DNA of 64,000 nucleotides, from NCBI GenBank assembly GCA_963778945.1, contig CAVZWL010000012.1, forward strand, positions 1-64,000. Reading direction: 5' to 3'. The stretch comes from Fen-1254 sp963778945 (GTDB lineage: Bacteria > Bacteroidota > Ignavibacteria > UBA10030). The position numbers and the translations under genes were made by a program. Below the pieces are notes generated by a model that had not been told where the DNA came from, searched no databases, and saw only the letters and a program-made list of their open reading frames with translations. Shown here piece after piece: positions 8,790 to 16,360 of this stretch; position 1 is the stretch's first letter; every line of letters starts with the position of its first letter.

Positions 8790-9857
8790 TTACGATTGAT
8801 CCTTGGTCTTATCATGTTCAAGGAGAAGACTACCTTCAATGTTATGCAGTCCCATATTTATTTCTTCATGCAATTGCTGCGGCATTAAATGTGAATATAT
8901 TTCTGTAGTCTTGCTGGTTGTGTGTCCAAGTAGCTTCTGAACTGCATATAATGATACACCAGACATTACGAGGGCGGAAGCAAAAGAGTGTCTGAGAGAA
9001 TGAAAATGCAGTTTGTCATTAAGTCCGGCTTTTCGAACATACCTCTTGAAGGTATGCGAGACCCATATTTCTCGTAATTGTTTACCATAGCGATTATAAA
9101 AAACCGTCTCACATTCAAATCGGACTTTATCTTTCCTATCTTGAAGCAATCTACATAGGGCGTCACTCATCGGAATGACACGGTTTTTTCTTGTCTTGGT
9201 CGTAAAGGTGTTGGTATTCTTCACGTAGATCACTTTTGAAGCAAAATCAACATCATCCCATTTGAGAGCACTCAACTCTGATAATCGTAATCCGGATAAC
9301 AATCCGGTAATGCATAAATCATGAAAATCCCTATCCTCTACAGCTGTAAGAAATATTCGAAAATCTCCTTCAGTAAAGAATATCGGCGCCAATTCTCGCC
9401 CTTTTGGCTTTGGCACATTCCGAAATGGATTCTTTTCAAGATAATTCCATTGAACTGCCTTTTCAAATGCCGCGGCTAATGAGCCGTAGTATTTACGTGC
9501 TGTCCATTCCGACGCTTCAAGCTTCTTCTTGCTAAGAAAATGCTCTATCTCTCGGATACCTATTGATTGCAGGGGACGATTCCCCTCAACTCTTTCGAAC
9601 TCTTTGAATGCTGTTAGATTGGTTTTCTGAGTCTTTCGTGAATGAACGCCTGCAGAATATTCAATGAATTGATCTTTGAAATCAGAAAAAGGAATCTCTT
9701 TTAGTTTCTTACGTCTCTCGAATGCATCAATCTTGAAGTGATAGAGGAAGAGCATTGCATCAGATTTCTTCTTGCACATAGTTGTGACTTTGTGCCTTGC
9801 ACCAGAATCATCTGAAAAGAACAGGTAGTAGACGTCACCAATTTTTGATAGGAACAT
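8790..9857 (-). CDS. Tyrosine recombinase/phage-type integrase
   Basis: Numbered from the ATG at 9857, this is a 355-residue integrase. It has an N-terminal arm-binding region, a SAM-like core-binding domain (about 60-150) and the catalytic domain. The catalytic set is complete: Arg191 (LLSGLRLSEL), a Lys near 224, His286 and Arg289 (FHSLRHSFA), His312 (LLGHTT) and Tyr321 (TEIYSHL). The start at 9857 is preferred over 9887 because GAGGTG sits 7 bases upstream. It lies next to a truncated tRNA-Ser and two 12-bp repeats, the normal arrangement of an element integrated at a tRNA. It lacks the extra patch expected of an integron IntI as far as I can judge by eye. Confidence 0.92.
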   Translation of the reverse strand: MFLSKIGDVYYLFFSDDSGARHKVTTMCKKKSDAMLFLYHFKIDAFERRKKLKEIPFSDFKDQFIEYSAGVHSRKTQKTNLTAFKEFERVEGNRPLQSIGIREIEHFLSKKKLEASEWTARKYYGSLAAAFEKAVQWNYLEKNPFRNVPKPKGRELAPIFFTEGDFRIFLTAVEDRDFHDLCITGLLSGLRLSELSALKWDDVDFASKVIYVKNTNTFTTKTRKNRVIPMSDALCRLLQDRKDKVRFECETVFYNRYGKQLREIWVSHTFKRYVRKAGLNDKLHFHSLRHSFASALVMSGVSLYAVQKLLGHTTSKTTEIYSHLMPQQLHEEINMGLHNIEGSLLLEHDKTKDQS

Positions 9858-9890
9858 ACTGCACCTCGTTGTTTTGAGGTGTAGCACAGT

Positions 9891-9915
9891 AATTGAGTGC
9901 CAAATTGAGTGCCAA
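9891..9915. promoter_or_regulatory. Two tandem 12-bp repeats, candidate integrase arm sites
   Basis: 'aattgagtgcca' occurs at 9891-9902 and again at 9903-9914, directly between the integrase start and the tRNA-Ser fragment. Tandem short repeats here are typical arm-type binding sites of tyrosine integrases. A hairpin (cacctc/gaggtg, 9862-9881) lies just inside. The assignment is by position only. Confidence 0.45.
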
Positions 9916-9961
9916 GTAAGCAGAAAAAGTCGTTTTTTAAAGGGGTTTTTTATGGAAAGGA

Positions 9962-10005
9962 CGGGTTTTCAAGACCGCCGCTTTCGACCACTCAGCCAGC
10001 TCTCC
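9962..10005 (-). pseudogene. 5' half of tRNA-Ser(UGA), cut at the anticodon stem
   Basis: Minus-strand reading gives the acceptor arm 5' strand GGAGAGC, a full D arm (GCTGAGTGGTCGAAAGC) and the anticodon stem-loop GCGGT-CTTGAAA-ACC with anticodon TGA. Beyond this the expected variable arm, T arm (GGGTTCGAATCC) and 3' acceptor strand are absent; A/T-rich DNA leading to the integrase follows instead. This is thus a displaced half, not a functional tRNA. The break lies at the anticodon region, a usual crossover point for tyrosine integrases. Confidence 0.8.
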
Positions 10006-10011
10006 GGATTT

Positions 10012-10254
10012 TTAAATTATCCTTTCCTTCTTTAGCCAGTTATAACCGTCTATCTTTTTAAAAAAAATCTCTCGTTTTCTTGTTGCGTACATATTATCAT
10101 ACTCTTCCGAATAATGCAAAACAAGCGGTCTTCTGCTTTTCGTTGATCTAACCTTTCCCGCATTATGTGCTTTTAGCCGCCGCACAAGATCCTTTGTGCA
10201 TCCATAATAACATCTGCCATTCTTTGAACTTTTTAGGATATATACAAATGCCAT
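10012..10254 (-). CDS. Small GIY-YIG endonuclease (UPF0213-like)
   Basis: This 80-residue single-domain nuclease has the GIY-YIG signature as 'FVYILKSSKNGRCYYGCT', followed by 'DLVRRLKAHN' with the conserved Arg and 'ATRKREIFFKK' with the catalytic Glu. Length and layout match the compact UvrC N-terminal-like family, whose roles are unclear but include DNA repair and homing. The gene ends 6 bases before the truncated tRNA-Ser and is preceded upstream by a second copy of the tRNA 5' end, so it is enclosed between two tRNA fragments. This suggests, but does not prove, that it travels with tRNA-targeted insertions. Confidence 0.88.
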   Translation of the reverse strand: MAFVYILKSSKNGRCYYGCTKDLVRRLKAHNAGKVRSTKSRRPLVLHYSEEYDNMYATRKREIFFKKIDGYNWLKKERII

Positions 10255-10323
10255 CTGCTTTCCATTTTAGTCTTTGAATAGATGCAAAGCCATCGAGACA
10301 AAACCGACGTTTTTCCCGCAGGC

Positions 10324-10342
10324 ACCACTCAGCCAGCTCTCC
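10324..10342 (-). repeat. Second copy of the tRNA-Ser 5' end (19 bp)
   Basis: 'GGAGAGCTGGCTGAGTGGT' on the minus strand is identical to the first 19 bases of the tRNA-Ser half at 9987-10005. After it the sequence departs from a tRNA (GCCTGCGGG...), so it cannot fold into a complete tRNA. It lies 337 bases from the first copy, across the GIY-YIG gene. Confidence 0.75.
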
Positions 10343-10354
10343 TCATCTTTTCAT

Positions 10355-10690
10355 TTCAAAATGAGCGCTATAAGACCCTTCTTACACGATTTTTTATTCT
10401 TATTGCTTACTTTAATGTCCGCTTAAGCAGCAGGTGAACTGAAGTCATATTTACACCCGTGGAACGACGCTTATGATGCCCGGACACTGATAAATATAAT
10501 TTAAAAGAAAACCTGCTTCATTAAATTCGAAGATAATTTACAAAACAATGAACGATAAGGCAAGGAATACATGCTCAAGAGCCGAAAGGACTAATCTTTT
10601 TCTTTTAACATAACTGGTTTCTTTGGGCTGCTTTTTTAAGAATTCAGTCTCCACTAATATTGCGACGCGTTTTTCTGGCTGCATTAATTT
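10355..10690. other. Gap without recognised gene
   Basis: I see no protein-like frame, tRNA or strong terminator here. It is A/T-rich, spacer-like DNA between the tRNA scar and the phosphatase gene. Confidence 0.5.
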
Positions 10691-10696
10691 TATTCA

Positions 10697-12049
10697 TTAT
10701 ATGAGATGCTTTAACTGTTGCGTAACGTCCATGGTTTTATCCGGATGCAGCCATTCGTGACCGTTTGATGACTCGCGATCTCTCTTCAGTACAAACACTG
10801 TGAAATCATCGGTCATCGGATTATTTCCTATAAACCCAAGCACATCTTTCACTAAAGATCTTTTTATCGCATCGGCTGTCCCGTCTAAGTTTTTGAGGAC
10901 ACATTCGCGCAATTTAGGTTCGCTATATTGCTGATGTTTTTTATTTGCCGCTTCTGTCACTCCATCGGTAAACAAAACCAATGTATCGCCATGTTTCATA
11001 TCGATTTGATGAGCTTCATATTGCTGTTCCTTTACTATTCCCATAGGCAAACCGCTCGCAGCAAGTTCTACAATATCCTTTCCGTCGTTCCGAAAAAGAA
11101 GCGGCGGATTATGTCCTGCGTTGGCATAGGTGAACATATGTTGAACGGGATCGATAATCATGATAAAAAAGGTGATGAAGCGTTCTAAGGGACTATTATT
11201 GTAAACGAAAGTATTTAATTTTCTAACAAGTCCGACCAAATCTATTGGATATTGAAGGTACACCCGCAGTGATGCGTGCAAGGTCGACACGAGAAGAGCC
11301 GCCGGGATTCCTTTTCCCGAGACGTCAGCCATAGTGACGACAAATTTTCCATCCTTGAGCGGAATAATATCGTACGAATCACCGCCGATTGCCGTACAAG
11401 GTTGAACGGTTGCAGAGAGTTCATACGATGGGATTTGAATCGTTTCTTTGGGGAAAAGCTGCTGCTGCATCTCAGCGGCGATCTGCAATTCTTTATTCAC
11501 TCGCGCATGTTCAAGGTCCGCATGAAAAAGTCTCGCATTTTCGATTGCGAGAGAAGCGTGTTCTGAGAACGCATCCAGGAAGAATTCATCATCCTGATTA
11601 AAAACACCGTGTTTTTTATTGATGATCTGGAAGACCCCTATAATGAGCCCATTTCTATCTCTCATCGGCCTGCAGAGCATCGTTTTTGTATGGAAACCCG
11701 ATATTTTATCAATCGTCGAATAGAATCGCTTATCCTTGCTGGCATCTTTAAGGTTGATTGTTCTCCCTGTTTCAGCAACCGTTCCGGAGATCCCTGTTCC
11801 AATGGGTAATCTGATTTCGACCAGTCCGGTTCCCTTCACCACTTTTGACCAAAGTTCCCGTGTCCGTTCGTCGATAAGATAGATCGTTCCACGCGATGCA
11901 TCGAGATTCTTCGTAGCATGATCGAGAATGATGGAGAGAAGTTTATCCAGGTCAAAAGTGGTGTTGAGTTGTTTCGCCGCATCAATGAGCGATTCCAGTT
12001 TCTGGATATACTGTCTCATTGCGGCGTTTTTTTTCTTTGCAGGAATCAT
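10697..12049 (-). CDS. GAF domain-SpoIIE/PP2C serine phosphatase
   Basis: The 450-residue protein has a short coiled N-terminus and a GAF domain (about residues 28-170, 'DLDKLLSIILDHATKNLDASRGTIY' onwards). A PPM/SpoIIE phosphatase domain follows (about 205-425), with 'GGDSYDIIPL' and 'MADVSGKGIPAALL' giving the metal-binding aspartates, then 'YANAGHNPPLL', 'LVLFTDGVTEAAN' and 'DDFTVFVLK'. Such proteins dephosphorylate anti-sigma factor antagonists in partner-switching cascades (RsbU-like). No RsbV/RsbW-type partner is visible in the window, so the target is unknown. It is separate from both neighbours and probably monocistronic. Confidence 0.9.
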   Translation of the reverse strand: MIPAKKKNAAMRQYIQKLESLIDAAKQLNTTFDLDKLLSIILDHATKNLDASRGTIYLIDERTRELWSKVVKGTGLVEIRLPIGTGISGTVAETGRTINLKDASKDKRFYSTIDKISGFHTKTMLCRPMRDRNGLIIGVFQIINKKHGVFNQDDEFFLDAFSEHASLAIENARLFHADLEHARVNKELQIAAEMQQQLFPKETIQIPSYELSATVQPCTAIGGDSYDIIPLKDGKFVVTMADVSGKGIPAALLVSTLHASLRVYLQYPIDLVGLVRKLNTFVYNNSPLERFITFFIMIIDPVQHMFTYANAGHNPPLLFRNDGKDIVELAASGLPMGIVKEQQYEAHQIDMKHGDTLVLFTDGVTEAANKKHQQYSEPKLRECVLKNLDGTADAIKRSLVKDVLGFIGNNPMTDDFTVFVLKRDRESSNGHEWLHPDKTMDVTQQLKHLI

Positions 12050-12087
12050 GGAATATTTTATTTTTCCTGTTCGCGTTTATAGATACA

Positions 12088-12149
12088 GTGCCGCTTCAAT
12101 TAAGTAATGTTATGTTTTGCCATGCAGAAGCGCATTATTTCCGCGGCAC
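12088..12149. repeat. 62-bp MITE-like repeat, left copy
   Basis: The block runs from 'gtgccgcttcaattaagtaa' to 'gcattatttccgcggcac'. Its ends are 7-base inverted repeats (gtgccgc/gcggcac). A matching copy in opposite orientation lies at 13501-13560. The two enclose the pair of glyoxalase-fold genes. Confidence 0.7.
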
Positions 12150-12217
12150 ATGTTCCATCGCCATGGGAGGCGGGACGCATGGAATACAAAATTATTTTTT
12201 TGACCCAGCATTAGTTT

Positions 12218-12604
12218 CTATTCCACCTTAGTAGCAATCCACCATGTCGTTCCGCCCGAATCTTTCACGCCGCCGCGCTTGTTCTCATCATTTCTCTTAA
12301 CCGGTTCCTGTACTGAAATGGCTCCCGCTTCTAATGCACGCTTGTAGACTGCATCTACATCGGCAGCGTAAATATGCACATGGGAGGGTACAGGCGGCCA
12401 GCCTTCTCCCCCGTCAGTAAGCATGAGCACCGTATCATCAATCCGTATCTCAGCGTGGATGAGTTTTCCATTTGCACCTTGAACTTGCCGCACTTGAACG
12501 GCGCCAAAAACCTTGACGAGGAATTCTATCGTCTGGGCCGCGCCATCAACGATGAGATAGGGTGAAACCGTGTTGTAATTGACGGGCTTGTAAAATGAAC
12601 TCAT
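12218..12604 (-). CDS. VOC/glyoxalase-fold protein, PhnB-like
   Basis: The 128-residue protein has the paired beta-alpha-beta-beta-beta modules of the vicinal oxygen chelate fold. It opens with 'VSPYLIVDGAAQTIEFLVKVFGA' and contains 'HAEIRIDDTVLMLTD' and the second-module 'VHIYAADVDAVYKRALEAGA', and ends 'RGGVKDSGGTTWWIAT'. This order resembles PhnB-like VOC proteins. His and Glu residues that could bind metal are present, but the reaction cannot be assigned. ACAGGAGA 5 bases upstream supports the ATG. Confidence 0.82.
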   Translation of the reverse strand: MSSFYKPVNYNTVSPYLIVDGAAQTIEFLVKVFGAVQVRQVQGANGKLIHAEIRIDDTVLMLTDGGEGWPPVPSHVHIYAADVDAVYKRALEAGAISVQEPVKRNDENKRGGVKDSGGTTWWIATKVE

Positions 12605-12775
12605 TGTTTCTCCTGTCGAATGATTGCGTTATGCCTTTCGAAGCGGCATCCCATCGACCCAGCCGGAAAACTCTCTTCATATCTTGATAGAGGGCTGACG
12701 ATCGTACTTCCGATAACTCCTTCGGCTTAAGCCGCCTTTCAGGCCGCGATGATGCGTCTGAATAAAACGCGCGCC

Positions 12776-13132
12776 CTATTTAAAATCCGGGTTTTCAATT
12801 AAGCCGAACACATTGCCAAACGGATCGATCACGGTCGCCAATTGTATATTTCCGCCGACATTTTGAATATCGCCATTTTTCTTTGCCCCAAGCGCAAGGA
12901 TGTGATCGTATGCAATTTCAATTTTCTCGACACTCCAATAAGCAACAACATTGTTCCCTTTAGTTATCCCGGCTGCATCGGGATCCAAGCCCAGCTCATA
13001 ACCACCGACATTAAATCCGACGTAATATGGTTGGTCGAAATATGGAGGTATTCCAAGAATTTTTGAATACCATTGTTTTGCCTTTTCAATGTCTTCCACA
13101 TGGTATAGAACAGTCCGCAAACCTTGAAACAC
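12776..13132 (-). CDS. VOC/glyoxalase-fold protein
   Basis: This 118-residue protein has the same superfamily fold as its neighbour but is a different subfamily. It starts 'LRTVLYHVEDIEKAKQWYSK' with 'GIPPYFDQPYYVGFNVGGYEL', and ends 'IDPFGNVFGLIENP', the usual DPxGN tail. The start is a GTG preceded by the strong site GGAGG. It is 171 bases from the first VOC gene in the same direction, and the pair may be co-transcribed. The substrate is unknown; members include glyoxalases, dioxygenases and drug-binding proteins. Confidence 0.82.
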   Translation of the reverse strand: MFQGLRTVLYHVEDIEKAKQWYSKILGIPPYFDQPYYVGFNVGGYELGLDPDAAGITKGNNVVAYWSVEKIEIAYDHILALGAKKNGDIQNVGGNIQLATVIDPFGNVFGLIENPDFK

Positions 13133-13500
13133 TATGTCCTCCGTCTATTATAAGATATGTGATAACGATAAATTTTTAACATCGCTCTATCTATTAATAG
13201 TTCCGGTATGTTTACTTTTCATTTTTATGTCTGTCAAAGCAATTTAATGCCATATTCGCCCATAAAGAGGCAATTGCTTCTATCGATGATGCGCTTAGAA
13301 AATCGATTTCCCATGGTCAAATAAAAATATATCAAAGACTAATTTCTGAAAACCTGTTTCGATAGTGATTTCTTGTTTTGCTCCAACGAGAATGGTTCGG
13401 CAGCTTATCGATGAGACAAAGAGATATGCAGCAATAATGGAAACTTTATTATAACTTGCGCCAGTCCTAAAAAATGATATTGTAATCTATGAGCCCACCG
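13133..13500. other. Gap without recognised gene
   Basis: These 368 bases upstream of the second VOC gene hold no convincing reading frame on either strand. They presumably include its promoter. The right copy of the 62-bp repeat begins at the end of this stretch. Confidence 0.5.
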
Positions 13501-13560
13501 GCCGCGGAAATAATGCACTTCTGTATATAAAACACATTATTACTTAATTGGAGCGGCACA
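13501..13560. repeat. 60-bp MITE-like repeat, right copy (inverted)
   Basis: The minus strand reads 'GTGCCGCTCCAATTAAGTAA', then 'TAATGTGTTTTATATACAGA', then 'AGTGCATTATTTCCGCGGC', which aligns with 12088-12149 over its whole length with a few changes. The short terminal inverted repeat is kept. No transposase is present nearby. Confidence 0.7.
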
Positions 13561-13616
13561 AGTTTACCGATACGATCATGTTCTATTTTTTTTATAGCAG
13601 GGCACAAATAATTATA

Positions 13617-14316
13617 TTATTCGTTACCCGAAGCATGCAAATACATTGATTGAATCCCGATTCGCCCCGGGCCTGTAAATCGAATCATCGTTACATCCAA
13701 TCCTGCCAATCCACCCGTTGATAAGCGTTGAGTATTTTCTTCCATCTTTACAGCCGCATCTTTATAGAGCCAGCTTCCCGGTTCGACATCGATCTGCTCA
13801 TTTGCTGAAAGGTTTTTCTCAAAAACATTACCATATCCATATAACCATACTATACCATCCCCTTTTGAAGAATGGAATTTGTCTATGAATAGACCTGTAC
13901 CCGCCCAAGCGTACATTTGAGCCTCCTTTTATTCGATCAAAGCGATAATCAATATTTTGTGTTGCAGCTAAAAATTGGCGTTCACGCACGTGCAGCTCCT
14001 GTCCTTGACTCATATGAAATGCGCAGATATGCCCGACACCATCGCGGCTGAATGCTATCTGGCCCTGACCAACTGCCTCAGTTACCATAATTTGCATACC
14101 CCCGGCTATCATTGGTTTAAATCCTGCCGAAAGAGGCTTGACTGCAAGTGTAATTTTTGGATATTTCCATAACAAAACATTATGTTCGAAATAGACAGAA
14201 TGCCCTTGTGATATTTCAACGGTTAATGCCGGAATTAATCCGCCGTCTAAATGATAAGTGATGCCGGCATAAGTTTCATTTTGTTCGCTCATCGGAAGTA
14301 ATACTGGCCTATCCAT
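13617..14316 (-). CDS. AIM24/TIGR00266 family protein, one frameshift
   Basis: Together the two frames give about 233 residues of the AIM24 (mitochondrial biogenesis AIM24-like) family, a beta-rich trimeric fold found across bacteria. Landmarks are 'FEHNVLLWKYPKITL', 'GQGQIAFSRDGVGHICAFHM', 'YRFDRIKGGSN', 'YAWAGTGLFIDKF', 'VEPGSWLYKD' and 'RFTGPGRIGIQSMYLH'. A missing base at about 13915 breaks the frame between the Asn of GGSN and the Tyr of YAWAG. The biochemical role of the family in bacteria is not established. GAGAGGAACTT upstream supports the start. Confidence 0.85.
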
Positions 14317-14399
14317 AAGTTCCTCTCAATAAATTAAATGAAGAATGTGCTATTGGGTCCTAACGATATCTCTATTGATAAAATAATAGTGCATAATAT

Positions 14400-14465
14400 T
14401 CCTGCAATGGAGATTTCCGTTCCCGCCTCAGGCGGGTAAACCCGCAGGCTGCGAATGGCCTCGGT
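14400..14465. repeat. Intergenic repeat, family copy 5
   Basis: On the minus strand this has 'GAGGCCATTCGCAGCCTGCG', then a stem with a CCCGCC/GGCGGG core, then 'GAAATCTCCATTGCAGGAAT'. It matches the copies in the accessory region left of the integrase, so the family extends beyond that region. The rest of the gap up to 14845 shows no supported gene; a 118-codon plus-strand frame there has no protein-like features. Confidence 0.55.
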
Positions 14466-14845
14466 TGTATTGCTGCGAATCCAATGATCTTGGCTTTCAG
14501 CTAATTTCAGTGTGATGTCCCTGATTATAAGTAAATCAATAGAGGGCAATAAAATCCATTATACGATGTGCAGTATGAGTTCATTTTATCCACCCACTCT
14601 CAATAAATATTTCAGAAATCGAATTTCTGCAGAGAGTCAAAATAATTTTCCGAAGGTCTTCACCAGAATCAATTCCCTTCCTTCATCGAAAGAAATGCGC
14701 TCTTTGTTCTTATTGGGAATTACGGGTTTTCCTGGAGGACTATCCGGCGGCGCCCTTTTGCATTATCAATCGCATCTTTTCAATTTGCACCGATGTGCAT
14801 GCCGGAGTCACAGAGCAGCATTGAGCTCACTTCCGCGATACAAAT

Positions 14846-16333
14846 CTATTGCTCTATTCTGTAAATGAACGCTGCTTGATTTTTATTATGTTTCGGATTC
14901 AACCGGAAAAATACGTCATCCAGAAAGCTCGGATCAATTTGCTTTTCAAAAATAAGTTTCCGTCCAAAAGCGTTTTCCATCCGCGCATGGCGTGCATCAA
15001 TGTCTTCGATCCCGAAGAATATCGCATAATTGGGTCGAATCTCCGCAAACCTCACCTGCTGAGAAACCGGCTGTACATCGGCTTCACTTTCAATCTGAAA
15101 AAGATTCGTCACATATTGATCGGAATAAAACTGCGGCGGCTGGATGGTTCCCACATTGCCTCCTACCAGCACAAGTCCCGTAATTTTTTTCCCGTAAAAA
15201 TAGTACATCGATTCACAACGCGACCGCTTTGAATAGTAAAGAGAAAACGGTATCAAGAGGATAATATTCATAATCCAGAACCATATCCACAGCGCCCGGA
15301 CCGCTCTGCGGTGCTTCTGCCAGAACTCCGAAACCGCTGTGATCTCCATCCAACCGATAACACTGAGAAGAAAAATCGGCGGCACAATGGAAAAAACAAA
15401 CCGTTCCTGCTTATTCGGGAAGCAGGAAAGAAAAACGAAGAATGCCAAAGTAGAGAAGAAAACGACCGATGTTTTTCTCCAATTTTTAAACCAGCCGTAG
15501 AAAAGAAAAAAACTCACCGGAGGAATAAAGGCGCCCAGAAGCAGCAGCGTATAATTGTACCAGGGGCCAACTGTATAATCCATGCTGTGGGCCGAGTTAT
15601 CTCTTACATATTCAACGAAAGCGGCAAAAGGTTTTCCCCAGGCAAAGATATCTGCGGAACCTTGGATAAGACATGCGGACACAAGAAAACCTGCCCCGAT
15701 CAGCATACACTCTTTCCATTGCTTTTTAAAAAGCAGAACCAACCCCGCAACGCCGGCAACGATAAGAGTCTGATAGCGAAAGACAAACGCAAGTCCAAAA
15801 CAGAGCCCGGCATAAAATGCGAATTTTCTTCTTTCTTCCGAGCGCATAATATAATACAGTCCGGCCATCATCGGCGGAATGCAAACGACCTCGATAAGAT
15901 TATGGACGCTGATAAAGGGCAGCGGCCAAAAAAGGGCAAGCAGCAGTCCTGCTTTTTTTGCCGTCTCGCGCGAGGAGAGCTGCTCAGCTATGCGAAAACC
16001 GAAGTATACAACAAGCAGCGAATACAGTGCATGGAGCAGGCGCACGATAAGCATTTTATTCTGCGGGTCGTCGATCCCTACCGCCTGCATTCCCTTGAAA
16101 AGAATAAAATGAAGAGCAGGGTAGACGATGCTGTGCCCGTGGACGCCGGACCGGTCGTCCCAGTACGAATGATCGTGCATAATGATGAACGGCTGTTCGA
16201 TGGGCCCGAAATGATCGTCGTGCATGCCGTATCCTTTGGAAAAGAATGCAGCTATAAGCCGCGGCAGCAGAGCAATGAGCAGAATCGATACAATCGGATG
16301 CTTTTCCCAGAATCGTCGAAGGAGGGCTGACAT
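14846..16333 (-). CDS. GT-C type membrane glycosyltransferase
   Basis: This 495-residue protein with about 9-11 membrane segments looks like a GT-C fold glycosyltransferase using a polyprenyl-phosphate sugar donor (GT22/GT39-like). The first extracytoplasmic loop carries an acidic motif, 'GYGMHDDHFGPIEQP', where such enzymes place the catalytic carboxylate, and a second, 'HDHSYWDDRSG'. The C-terminal ~120 residues are soluble. It is the last gene of the run that starts with sprA, 27 bases after the nucleotidyltransferase, with AAAGGAAAC upstream. The acceptor is unknown; envelope or surface-protein glycosylation would be plausible. Confidence 0.75.
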   Translation of the reverse strand: MSALLRRFWEKHPIVSILLIALLPRLIAAFFSKGYGMHDDHFGPIEQPFIIMHDHSYWDDRSGVHGHSIVYPALHFILFKGMQAVGIDDPQNKMLIVRLLHALYSLLVVYFGFRIAEQLSSRETAKKAGLLLALFWPLPFISVHNLIEVVCIPPMMAGLYYIMRSEERRKFAFYAGLCFGLAFVFRYQTLIVAGVAGLVLLFKKQWKECMLIGAGFLVSACLIQGSADIFAWGKPFAAFVEYVRDNSAHSMDYTVGPWYNYTLLLLGAFIPPVSFFLFYGWFKNWRKTSVVFFSTLAFFVFLSCFPNKQERFVFSIVPPIFLLSVIGWMEITAVSEFWQKHRRAVRALWIWFWIMNIILLIPFSLYYSKRSRCESMYYFYGKKITGLVLVGGNVGTIQPPQFYSDQYVTNLFQIESEADVQPVSQQVRFAEIRPNYAIFFGIEDIDARHARMENAFGRKLIFEKQIDPSFLDDVFFRLNPKHNKNQAAFIYRIEQ

Positions 16334-16360
16334 TATTGTTTCCTTTCTAGCAGAGATCTT

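Noticed and set aside
8790..9857. Integron integrase IntI heading a classical integron
   Set aside because: The integrase points the same way as the putative cassettes, an attI-like site is not seen, and the gaps lack clean attC cores. A phage- or island-type integrase fits better.
9962..10005. Functional tRNA-Ser gene
   Set aside because: The variable arm, T arm and 3' acceptor strand are missing, so only a 5' half is present.
14512..14868. 118-codon plus-strand ORF between the AIM24 and glycosyltransferase genes
   Set aside because: It has no ribosome site, domain or protein-like composition, and it runs into the glycosyltransferase gene on the other strand.
15311..16330. 339-codon plus-strand ORF opposite the GT-C glycosyltransferase
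   Set aside because: It is the antisense shadow of a clear membrane protein, with Arg/Lys/Cys-rich composition and no domain.
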